Origin: CAZOWW01 sp964583765
GTDB lineage: Bacteria; Actinomycetota; Actinomycetes; Actinomycetales; Kineosporiaceae
Length of the DNA: 18,263 nucleotides
Direction: 5' to 3'
Assembly (NCBI GenBank): GCA_964583765.1
Contig: CAZOWW010000113.1
Location: 1 to 18,263 of the forward strand
The position numbers and the translations under genes are program-made. Positions 1-6,360 of the stretch are shown one piece after another. The notes below the pieces were generated by a model. That model did not search any database. It had not been told where the DNA came from and was given only the letters and a program-made list of their open reading frames with translations. The stretch's first letter is position 1. Each line of letters starts with the position of its first letter.

Positions 1-1143
1 CGTCGGGAGCAGCCAATGGCGGCCGGGGCAGCTGCGGTACGCCCGTACCGCGGCGAGCCCGGCCAGTACGAGACACTCCCCGGCCAGCAGCGACCAGACC
101 CCGACCATGAGCAGGGCGGCCGCCGAGGCGAGGACGGCAAGACGGTCCGCGTGCTGCGACCACAACTCGATCCCGAGCAGGACGAGACCTTCCAGGACGA
201 CGATCCCCCAGGTCGCGGTGAGGAAGCCGAAGAGGAGGGACACACCGAGCACAGGCCCCGAGACGGTGCAGAGCGAGGCGGTGACGACCGCGATCGTCCG
301 AAGGCCCGGACGCGCGGAGGCCAGCACCCGGGCAGCCACCAGTCCCGCCAGGAGGCCGCTGAGGACCACACCGAGGGCCCAGATCCAGGCCATGGCGGTG
401 ACGTCATGGCGCAGCAACGCCCCGCCGGTGATCTCCGTCCGGCCCGGGTCGAGGGCGCCGAGCGCTGTGAGGACGTGCACGAGAGTCGGGTACTGGCCCA
501 GCAGCACCGGCGTGGGCCCGTGCGCGTCGACGATCTCCCGGACGAAGAACAGGTGGTTGCGCGCGTCGCCCCCCATGGCCCAGGACAGCGCCCCGGTCGC
601 GGTGGTCACCTTGGCCGTCACCAGCGCGGACAGGAACAGAGCCGGCCCGGTCGCGGCCGCGAGGAAGGTCCACAGGCTGTCCGCTGTGGGCCGGCGCAGG
701 GGCGAAGGAGCCCGCCACGAGGCCGTGGCCGCGCAGACGAGCCCCAGCATCTGCAGTGCCGCGGCCGAGCTGCTGTCGAGGCCGATCCCCGTGACGGTGA
801 TCAGGCAGACGGCGAGAAACTCCCCCAGAAGCGTGCCGAGCAGCGCCGAGACGAGGGCTGTCCCGAGGGTCCGGCCGCGGCGGAGGAGCGCGACTACCGT
901 GCAGCCGAGGGTGCCCCAGAGGGGAAGCCCGGGAGCGGCGCCGGACGCCCACCCGAGCATGACGACCGCCACGAACGCGACGAGCGCCACGGGAGGCACC
1001 AGCCGCATCGAGCCATCGGAACGCAAGCCCCCACGAACCCCGGAGCACAGGTCCTCGTGAACCCCGGAACCCGGTTCCTTACGAACCCCGGAACGCCGGT
1101 TCTCACGAACGCAGTCGGTGGGAGGTGCAGTGGGCTGAGCCAC
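1..1143 (-). CDS. Polytopic membrane protein, GT-C-like (3' end beyond window)
   Basis: The minus frame is open from a stop at 1180-1182 to the left edge, giving 381 visible residues; the C-terminus is missing. I chose the GTG at 1143 because GAGGGG (1155-1150) lies 6 nt upstream. The next candidate, ATG at 1008, has no Shine-Dalgarno sequence. The first ~46 residues are hydrophilic and contain 8-residue repeats. Many hydrophobic segments follow, starting at VALVAFVAVVMLGW. A loop between membrane segments holds GGDARNHLFF (D193, H197) followed by GPTPVLLGQYPTLVHVL. An acidic residue with a nearby His in an early extracytoplasmic loop is typical of GT-C glycosyltransferases that use polyprenyl-phosphate sugars, but this is only a resemblance. 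Actinobacterial DUF6541-type proteins are another possibility. It is divergent from the GT2 gene at 1561 and is probably part of the same surface-glycan locus. Confidence 0.75.
   Translation of the reverse strand, partial: MAQPTAPPTDCVRENRRSGVRKEPGSGVHEDLCSGVRGGLRSDGSMRLVPPVALVAFVAVVMLGWASGAAPGLPLWGTLGCTVVALLRRGRTLGTALVSALLGTLLGEFLAVCLITVTGIGLDSSSAAALQMLGLVCAATASWRAPSPLRRPTADSLWTFLAAATGPALFLSALVTAKVTTATGALSWAMGGDARNHLFFVREIVDAHGPTPVLLGQYPTLVHVLTALGALDPGRTEITGGALLRHDVTAMAWIWALGVVLSGLLAGLVAARVLASARPGLRTIAVVTASLCTVSGPVLGVSLLFGFLTATWGIVVLEGLVLLGIELWSQHADRLAVLASAAALLMVGVWSLLAGECLVLAGLAAVRAYRSCPGRHWLLPT
1009..1128 (-). repeat. 24-bp tandem repeat encoding 8-residue units
   Basis: Three clear 24-bp units lie at 1033-1056, 1057-1080 and 1081-1104, with degraded units on both sides (1009-1032 and 1105-1128). 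On the plus strand each clear unit begins (a/g)(c/t)gaaccccgga. On the coding (minus) strand they read as RENRRSGV, RKEPGSGV and HEDLCSGV, then RGGLRSDG. They lie between the supported GTG start at 1143 and the first membrane segment, so they form a basic/polar cytoplasmic N-terminal tail. If translation began at the ATG at 1008 instead, the array would be untranslated leader. Confidence 0.8.
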
Positions 1144-1560
1144 GGGCGTCCCCTCGAGGGTGTGGCGGGCGGAGACACCTCACCGGCCGAGGCGGGACGC
1201 CGCATCGGTGGTCGTGTCCGGCCCTGGTCGTCGTGTCCGGCGCAGGCCGAATCGGCGGTCGTATCCGGCGTGAGGTGAATCGGCCGCCGGTATCAATCGG
1301 CCAATTCCCGCTTGTACGATACGATCCGTGTTCATACAGTAGCTGATAGCGATCGTCCGGCGGATCGGCATTCGCCGGAGGTCGGGTCGGCGAACAGGGG
1401 AGCGCCCTCTCCCCTCCCCGGTCGGGAACGATCCGCTCGGGTGGCCGGTGGCTGGGCCCGTCCGCGGTCACGACCGCATGCTCCAGAAGGCAGTCCTCGC
1501 ACCAGGTGTCCCGGTGATGGCGTGGTTGCCGCGCCGTATGGCGATTTCAGGAGAACCAGA
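1144..1560. promoter_or_regulatory. Divergent intergenic region with three direct repeats
   Basis: This 417-nt stretch separates the divergent membrane protein (start 1143) and GT2 gene (start 1561). The core gtcgtrtccggc occurs three times, at 1211, 1230 and 1258. The last two copies sit in imperfect 28-bp direct repeats (1227-1254 and 1255-1282, both ending gaatcg). They could be binding sites for a regulator of either gene. An AT-richer patch follows at about 1290-1345. Between 1345 and 1545 I see no convincing gene. AGGAG at 1549-1553 is the Shine-Dalgarno sequence for the GT2 gene. Confidence 0.4.
1312..1340 (+). promoter_or_regulatory. Candidate promoter for the GT2-DUF2304-GtrA operon
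   Basis: TTGTAC at 1312-1317 and TACAGT at 1335-1340 are separated by 17 nt and lie in the most AT-rich part of the divergent region. The -10 fits the actinobacterial TANNNT pattern, while the -35 agrees only in its first three bases. It would give a 5' leader of about 215 nt before the GTG at 1561. The assignment rests on pattern only. Confidence 0.25.
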
Positions 1561-2349
1561 GTGGTCACAGCAACCGTCGGCGTACTCGCCGATCGGCCAG
1601 CCTCCGCAGGGCCTCTGACGGGAGTGCTCGTGGTGATCCCGGCCTTCAACGAGTCCGGATCGATCACGAGTGTGATCCGTGAGGTTCGGGCAACACTGCC
1701 GGGCGCCGGGATCCTCGTCGTGAACGACGGCTCCGAGGACGCCACCGCGGAGGTGAGCGCGCAGGAGGGTGTGGAGGTGCTGCGGCTGCCCTTCAACCTT
1801 GGCGTCGGAGGGGCGATGCGGGCCGGGTTCCTGTACGCGACCGAACACCGGTGGCACACCGTCGTCCAGATCGACGCCGACGGCCAGCACGACCCGGCCT
1901 ACGTGCCGGCGATGCTCGCGGAGCTCGCCCACGGTGCGGACATCGTGGTGGGGGCCCGCTTCGCCGGGGTCGGCGACTACCGCGCGCCGTTCCTGCGCCG
2001 GCTGACCATGCGCCTCGTCTCGCGGGTGATGTCGCGGATCTGCGCCACCCGGATGACCGATGCCACCTCGGGCCTGCGGGCCGCGAACCACACCGCCGTC
2101 GAACTCTTCGCCCGCTGCTATCCGGCCGAGTACCTGGGGGACACCTTGCAGAGCCTGGTCATCGCCCGACGGGCGGACCTGGTGGTCCGGCAGATCCCGG
2201 TGGAGATGCGTGCCCGCGTGGCGGGTCGGCCCTCGCAGGGATTTCTGGGGTCGATCCTGTACCTGCTGCGGTGCGCCTTCGCCCTGGCCGTGCGCAAGCA
2301 GAGTGCGCCCGAGCGCCGGTGGCTCTCCCGGCAGGTGGCCCACTCGTGA
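1561..2349 (+). CDS. GT2 polyprenyl-phosphate sugar transferase (DPM1-like)
   Basis: A 262-residue family 2 glycosyltransferase with a GT-A fold. It probably moves a hexose from a nucleotide sugar to polyprenyl phosphate on the cytoplasmic face. GTG at 1561 has AGGAG 7 nt upstream; longer in-frame starts upstream read like non-coding sequence. Visible motifs are PAFNES near residue 27, VNDGSEDAT near 50, NLGVGGAMRAGF near 80, and the metal-binding DADGQHDP with D105 and D107. TSGLRAANHTAVELF and GDTLQSLVIARRADL follow, as in DPM1/GtrB-like enzymes. There is no strong C-terminal transmembrane pair, so membrane association may come from its partners. The stop overlaps the GTG of the DUF2304 gene (GTGA at 2346), and GtrA follows, consistent with a lipid-linked sugar module. 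Confidence 0.9.
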   Translation: MVTATVGVLADRPASAGPLTGVLVVIPAFNESGSITSVIREVRATLPGAGILVVNDGSEDATAEVSAQEGVEVLRLPFNLGVGGAMRAGFLYATEHRWHTVVQIDADGQHDPAYVPAMLAELAHGADIVVGARFAGVGDYRAPFLRRLTMRLVSRVMSRICATRMTDATSGLRAANHTAVELFARCYPAEYLGDTLQSLVIARRADLVVRQIPVEMRARVAGRPSQGFLGSILYLLRCAFALAVRKQSAPERRWLSRQVAHS

Positions 2350-2738
2350 GCGCCAAGTACGCGCTCGGCGTCGTCGGCGCGCTCGGGGTCTTCGCCTGGA
2401 CCGTGCTGCTCGTGCGCAGGGGGCTGCTCGGCGAGAAGTTCGCGGTCGTGTGGCTCAGCGTCTCCGCGACCTGCCTGACCCTGGCCCTGGTGCCGGAGCC
2501 CCTCTTCGTCGCCACTCGGCTCCTCGGGTTCGAGCTTCCGGTGAACCTGCTCTTCGTGGGTGGGGCCTGCGTGCAGCTCCTGGTGAGTTTGCAGCTGTCG
2601 ATCGAGGTGGGCCGGCGCCAGTCGGAGAGCCGGCGCCTGGCCGAGGAGCTCGCGCTGCTGGAGGCACGCGTGACGGTGTTGAGCCGTGCGCTGGATGCAC
2701 GGCCCGAGGAGTTCCGGTGGCCGGTGCTGCAGAGATGA
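2346..2738 (+). CDS. DUF2304 family membrane protein
   Basis: A 130-residue protein starting at a GTG that overlaps the GT2 stop by 4 bp. Three hydrophobic segments are visible, at about residues 5-22, 32-58 and 64-84, ending in VNLLFVGGACVQLLVSLQLSI. A polar helix rich in Arg/Glu follows (residues 86-117, RRQSESRRLAEELALLEARV), likely a short coiled coil. Size, topology and the place directly after a DPM1-like GT2 match the DUF2304 family, which is often found beside such transferases. No catalytic residues are evident. It may anchor or pair with the transferase at the membrane, which is inference. Its stop overlaps the ATG of the GtrA gene. Confidence 0.85.
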   Translation: MSAKYALGVVGALGVFAWTVLLVRRGLLGEKFAVVWLSVSATCLTLALVPEPLFVATRLLGFELPVNLLFVGGACVQLLVSLQLSIEVGRRQSESRRLAEELALLEARVTVLSRALDARPEEFRWPVLQR

Positions 2739-3247
2739 GCCGGTGGCGCGGGCGGCTGACGCCTGACTCGCTGCGGCGGATCGTCCAGTACCTGGGCGCC
2801 GGAGGGCTGGGCGTGTCGGCGAACATCGGTGTCGCCTACCTCGCCCGGCGGGCTGGCTTCGCGCTCGTCCCGGCGGTCGCGGCCGGCTGGGTCTCCTCCG
2901 TGCTCGTCGGTTTCCTCGCCAACCGGGGCCTGGCCTTCCGTGACTGCGGGGACCGCGGGTCGGTCCAGGCGGTTCGCTACTGCCTGCTGGCGGGCGCCAA
3001 CTCGTTGGTCGTGGTGGCGAGCGTCTCGGGCTTGGTGCTCCTGGGCTGGCCGTGCGCGGTGGCGCAGCTCCTCCTCACCGGGATCACCGTCGTCCTCAAC
3101 TACCTGGCCTGCACCTTCTGGGTCTTCGCCGACCGGGGTTCGCCCGCGCTCGCGCCGGGGACGGGCTCCAGTTCCCGCACACTCGTTCCGGCACCCGTTG
3201 TTGCCCTCGAGCGCGCACGCGAGCCGGAGCTCGCCGGCAGGGTCTGA
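2735..3247 (+). CDS. GtrA family protein
   Basis: A 170-residue protein whose ATG (2735) overlaps the preceding stop as ATGA. It has the GtrA layout of four hydrophobic segments at roughly residues 18-37, 43-62, 80-104 and 108-131. The conserved pair of motifs, FLANRGLAFRD (60-70) and LNYLACTFWVF (121-131), sits after segments 2 and 4. GtrA proteins are thought to help flip polyprenyl-phosphate sugars or to support the GtrB-type transferase. Placement after GT2 and DUF2304 fits that role. The C-terminal tail of about 38 residues (GSPALAPGTGSSSRTLVPAP...) is longer than in minimal family members and low in complexity. Confidence 0.88.
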   Translation: MSRWRGRLTPDSLRRIVQYLGAGGLGVSANIGVAYLARRAGFALVPAVAAGWVSSVLVGFLANRGLAFRDCGDRGSVQAVRYCLLAGANSLVVVASVSGLVLLGWPCAVAQLLLTGITVVLNYLACTFWVFADRGSPALAPGTGSSSRTLVPAPVVALERAREPELAGRV

Positions 3248-3265
3248 GGGCGCGCCTGCGTCCGT

Positions 3266-3283
3266 GCCCGCGGTACTGCGGGC
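3266..3283 (+). terminator. Short hairpin after the GtrA gene
   Basis: gcccgc (3266-3271) and gcgggc (3278-3283) form a perfect 6-bp stem with a 6-nt loop, 18 nt after the GtrA stop. There is no T tract, which is common for actinobacterial terminators. The rest of 3248-3447 shows nothing else I can assign. Confidence 0.35.
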
Positions 3284-3447
3284 GTCCCGGCGACCAGCTG
3301 CCGACGGTCAGGGTGCATCCCCGACCGAGTGCGCTCGCCGGCAGGAGCCTTGCTGACCACGGTGCCTTCAGCGACCAGGGGCACCGACGGCCAGAGCGGG
3401 TGCGGCGGTCCGGACGCGAGCGGGGTGAGGCTGCAGCGGCCCGCCGT

Positions 3448-3642
3448 TCAGCGGCCGGTGGTCCCCGGACGGCGACGTGCGCCCGGGAGGCGGTCCCACC
3501 ACCGACGGAGCGGTGACGCGGCCGGCCGGAACCGGGGGCAGGCTCCCTCGGTGCAGCGACCGCAGTCGCTGCCCGGACGGTAGTGAGTGTGTGCCTCGCG
3601 GTCGTGACCGCACCGGCACTCGGCGCTGGGGTGCGGGGCCAC
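3448..3642 (-). CDS. Small Cys/His protein, CxCGH-type
   Basis: A 64-residue minus-strand gene within an otherwise empty gap. GTG at 3642 is preceded by GAGAGG (3658-3653) at 10 nt. The protein holds ECRCGHDREAHTHY (residues 8-21), then RPGSDCGRC (22-30) and a nearby CPRFRP (35-40). This arrangement of a CxCGH motif, a HxHY motif, a DCxxC pair and a final CPRF is a pattern I associate with small uncharacterised actinobacterial proteins. Five cysteines and several histidines suggest zinc or other metal binding, but function is unknown. The tail is basic and tryptophan-containing (RRWWDRLPGARRRPGTTGR). The open frame extends further upstream, but that part looks non-coding. It runs opposite to both flanking operons. 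Confidence 0.6.
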   Translation of the reverse strand: MAPHPSAECRCGHDREAHTHYRPGSDCGRCTEGACPRFRPAASPLRRWWDRLPGARRRPGTTGR

Positions 3643-4037
3643 GACGACGGAGCCTCTCTGAGCGACGTGCGCGGGAGCCGCGCGCCGTGAACCTCTGGCC
3701 CTGAAGCCCGGTGGACCTGTGCACGCACGGCAGCGACGGCGATCACACGGTAGTGGCGTGGCTCGGCAGTTCACAAGCGCGACATCGGAGGTTCCCGCAT
3801 CCGCCATCGGGTGTTCGGACAGTCCGGGAGGCCGCGAACATGCGAAATCTCCGGGACCACCCCGATTACTGCCCGAGGCCGCTTGGCTACTTTTGGTTAA
3901 GAGTGCTTGGATCAAACAAGAACGTCGGCAGCTGACCGGCGCACGATGATGGGCCCGTCGGTCGCGGATGGAGTGCCTTCCGGGCGGGGCCCGCTGGGCT
4001 GCGGCACGTCCCTGCCGTGGCGATCGAAGGGACAAGT
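3643..4037. other. Intergenic region with AT-rich patch upstream of the main operon
   Basis: No gene is supported here apart from leader sequence. The section 3840-3925 is markedly AT-richer than anything around it, including ttttggttaag (3891-3901) and ggatcaaacaagaac. The hexamer gcttgg occurs at 3881 and 3905, exactly 24 nt apart. TACTTT at 3888-3893 could be a -10 for the operon starting at 4038, but no convincing -35 lies upstream. GAAGGGA at 4026-4032 is the Shine-Dalgarno sequence of the GT2 gene at 4038. Confidence 0.35.
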
Positions 4038-5042
4038 GTGACCGATTGCGTGCGCAACACGGGCGCTCCACACGCACCTCGCGTCAGCGTCGTGGTGCCC
4101 GCCAGGAACGAGGCCCGCAACCTGCCCCACGTACTGGGGTCGCTGCCCCCCACCGTGCACCAGGTAATCCTGGTCGACGGGCACTCCGTGGACGACACCG
4201 TCGCCACCGCCCTGGCGTGCCGTCCTGACGTGCTCGTGGTCCACCAGACCCGCCGGGGCAAGGGGAATGCCCTGGCCTGCGGGTTCGCCGCGGTCACGGG
4301 GGACATCGTGGTGATGCTCGACGCGGACGGCTCGGCGGACGCCGCGGAGATCCCGGACTTCGTCGAGGCACTGGTCACCGGGGCCGACTTCGCCAAGGGC
4401 ACCCGATTCGCCCCCGGCGGCGGGAGCCACGACATCACCCGCCGGCGGCGGTGGGGCAACGCGTTCCTCAACCTGACGGTCAATCTGCTCTTCGGGACGC
4501 GTTACACCGATCTCTGCTACGGCTACAACGCCTTCTGGACAGACCTGTTGCCCACGCTCCGCCTGCCTCCGAGGGACATTCCCGGTACCGACCACACACA
4601 CATGCGCTGGGGCGACGGGTTCGAGATCGAGACCCTGATCAATGTCCGGGTGGCGGCCGCGGGTGCGGTGATTCGCGAGGTGCCGAGCGTCGAGCAGGCC
4701 CGCCTCTACGGCGACAGCAACCTGCACGCCGTCCGGGACGGGCTGCGGGTGCTGCGCACCATCGTGCGGGAGCGGATGTCGTTGTGGCGTCGCACCTGGC
4801 GCGAATCCCGGCTCCTCGCCGCGCAGGAGGCCGCGGCCGGGCGTGGCCCGGTCGACCTGCTCGTGGACCTGATGGAGGTCGAGAGGGGCGAGGCAGCCCC
4901 AGCCTCCCGGACCGTGACCACCGGCCCAGGCGTCCGCCCCACCGCGCGTCCCCCCGTGCCCCGAGGCGCCGTCGAGAACATCGATCTCGATCTCGACCTC
5001 GGTCGTCCCCTCGCCCTCCTCGACGGGGAGCCGCGGCGATGA
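4038..5042 (+). CDS. Glycosyltransferase family 2, first gene of the main operon
   Basis: A 334-residue GT2 enzyme. I prefer GTG at 4038, with GAAGGGA ending 5 nt upstream, over the in-frame GTG at 4017. Motifs include VVVPARNEARNLPHV near residue 20, VDGHSVDDT near 50, RRGKGNALACGF near 75 and the metal-binding LDADGSADAAEI with D95 and D97. GYNAFWTDLLP and WGDGFEIETLINVRV come later, typical of bacterial GT2 enzymes related to polyprenyl-phosphate hexose transferases. The last ~60 residues are a Pro/Arg/Asp-rich tail (NIDLDLDLGRPL) with no known domain. It probably transfers a sugar at the inner face of the membrane during surface-glycan assembly; donor and acceptor cannot be read from the sequence. 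The next gene starts 58 nt after its stop. Confidence 0.9.
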   Translation: MTDCVRNTGAPHAPRVSVVVPARNEARNLPHVLGSLPPTVHQVILVDGHSVDDTVATALACRPDVLVVHQTRRGKGNALACGFAAVTGDIVVMLDADGSADAAEIPDFVEALVTGADFAKGTRFAPGGGSHDITRRRRWGNAFLNLTVNLLFGTRYTDLCYGYNAFWTDLLPTLRLPPRDIPGTDHTHMRWGDGFEIETLINVRVAAAGAVIREVPSVEQARLYGDSNLHAVRDGLRVLRTIVRERMSLWRRTWRESRLLAAQEAAAGRGPVDLLVDLMEVERGEAAPASRTVTTGPGVRPTARPPVPRGAVENIDLDLDLGRPLALLDGEPRR

Positions 5043-5100
5043 CCGCGCTGCGGGACGTCGCCCTGCCCGGTGGGACCGGCTGCGCGGGGAGCGGGTGGAC

Positions 5101-6360
5101 ATGGCTCGGGTGATGGTGGTCGGGTCCGGCTGGCGGTTCACCAGCGGCATCTCGTACTACACCTGCCGTCTGGCGAACGAGCTGTCCGCCCGGCACCACA
5201 CCAGTGCGCTCCTGATGCGCCGGCTCGTGCCGGCCTGGGCCTATCCGGGCCGGGCCCGGGTGGGGGTCGCCGTCAACGAACTGGCCTACCGCGACGAGGT
5301 CGAGGTCTTCGACGGCGTCGACTGGTACTGGGGGCCCAGCATGCGTCGTGCCCGGGCGTTCCTGCACGAGCAGCGGCCCGAGGTCGTGGTGCTGCAGTGG
5401 TGGACGGGCGCCGTCCTGCACAGCTATCTCGCCCTGGCCGCCGAGGCGCGCAGGGTGGGGGCCGAGGTGGTCGTGGAGTTCCACGAGAGCCACGACAGCG
5501 GCGAGGCACGGATCCCGCTCGTCTCGGACTACGTGCGGCTGGGCCTGCCGCGGCTGCTCGCCCGGGCGACCGCCGCCGTGGTGCACAGCGACTTCGACCG
5601 GCGCACCCTGCTGCGGAACTTCCCCGCGCTGGAGGAGCTCCCGCTCGCCGTGGTCCCGCACGGCCCCTACGACCACGTGGGCGTCGCCGAGCACGGGGAT
5701 ACCGCGGAGCAGCGGGGCGTCGGGGAGCGCCGGGGACTCGTGGCGCAGCGGGGTCGGGCGTCGGTCGAGGACGACGTCCCCGCGGATCGTCCCGTGCGCC
5801 TCCTCTTCTTCGGCACCATCCGCCCCTACAAGGGGCTCGAACATCTGGTGGCGGCCTTCGACCTGCTCAGCCCCGAGGAAGCGGCGGGGTTCGAACTGGA
5901 GATCGTCGGGGAGACGTGGGAGGGCTGGACCCTCCCGCTGGAGCTCGTCGCGACCAGTCCGTACCGCGACCGCATCCACGTGACCAACCGCTACGTCACG
6001 GACGCCGAGGTGCGGGGGGCCTTCGCCCGGGCCGACGTGGTCGTCCTGCCGTACCTGCGGTCCTCGGCCTCCGGGCCCCTGCACGTGGCCATGTCCGCCG
6101 GGCTGCCGGTGATCGTGACCTCCGTGGGGGGTCTGTCCGAGGCCGTGTCCCCCTATCGCGGCGCGGTCACGGTGCCCCCGGCCGACCCACCCCGGTTGGC
6201 CCGGGCCCTGCGCGAGAGCCGGGAGCTGGTCGGACGGCGGTTCCCCGATCCTCACTCGTGGACCACCACCTGCGAGGCGATCGAGCACCTGGTGCGGATC
6301 CGCCCCGAGCTCGAGTCGATCCCGGTCGGCGGCTGGGGCAGCGGGGTGGTCACGCCGTGA
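5101..6360 (+). CDS. Glycosyltransferase family 4 (GT-B fold)
   Basis: A 419-residue GT-B enzyme. ATG at 5101 lies 9 nt after GGGGAG (5086-5091); a GTG at 5095 is the close alternative. The N-terminal half begins MVVGSGWRFTSGISYYTCRLANEL and includes LQWWTGAVLHSYL and FHESHDSGE. The donor half has FFGTIRPYKGLEHLVAAF (R241-K244-G245), then VTNRYVTDAEVRGAFARADVVVLPY and a SSASGPLHVAMSAGLPV segment followed by VGGLSE. The two glutamates of the usual EX7E motif are absent from this segment, as in GT4 enzymes with an 'SG' loop. A repeat linker (residues 196-219) separates the two halves. The stop overlaps the next start as GTGA. The likely role is adding a sugar to a lipid-linked intermediate in the cytoplasm. 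Confidence 0.9.
   Translation: MARVMVVGSGWRFTSGISYYTCRLANELSARHHTSALLMRRLVPAWAYPGRARVGVAVNELAYRDEVEVFDGVDWYWGPSMRRARAFLHEQRPEVVVLQWWTGAVLHSYLALAAEARRVGAEVVVEFHESHDSGEARIPLVSDYVRLGLPRLLARATAAVVHSDFDRRTLLRNFPALEELPLAVVPHGPYDHVGVAEHGDTAEQRGVGERRGLVAQRGRASVEDDVPADRPVRLLFFGTIRPYKGLEHLVAAFDLLSPEEAAGFELEIVGETWEGWTLPLELVATSPYRDRIHVTNRYVTDAEVRGAFARADVVVLPYLRSSASGPLHVAMSAGLPVIVTSVGGLSEAVSPYRGAVTVPPADPPRLARALRESRELVGRRFPDPHSWTTTCEAIEHLVRIRPELESIPVGGWGSGVVTP
5686..5757 (+). repeat. 18-bp tandem repeat encoding 6-residue units in the GT4 linker
   Basis: Four degenerate 18-bp units read AEHGDT, AEQRGV, GERRGL and VAQRGR (5686-5703, 5704-5721, 5722-5739, 5740-5757). They fall between the acceptor-side half, ending VVPHGPYDHVGV, and the donor-side half, beginning with RLLFFGTIRPYKG. 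GT-B enzymes of this size usually have a short linker there, so the array looks like an insertion. Confidence 0.65.

Noticed and set aside
1009..1128. CRISPR interpretation of the 24-bp array
   Set aside because: Units are directly adjacent without spacers; the same holds for the other arrays in the window.
16..1278. Long plus-strand open frame opposite the left-edge membrane protein
   Set aside because: Its translation is a charged, Arg/Gly/Glu-rich sequence with no domain, while the minus strand gives clean membrane segments and a good Shine-Dalgarno sequence. It is a high-GC shadow.
3448..4077. Longer version (209 codons) of the small Cys/His protein
   Set aside because: Upstream of 3642 the translation is irregular and crosses the AT-rich island; the Cys/His motifs are all after the GTG at 3642, which has its own Shine-Dalgarno sequence.
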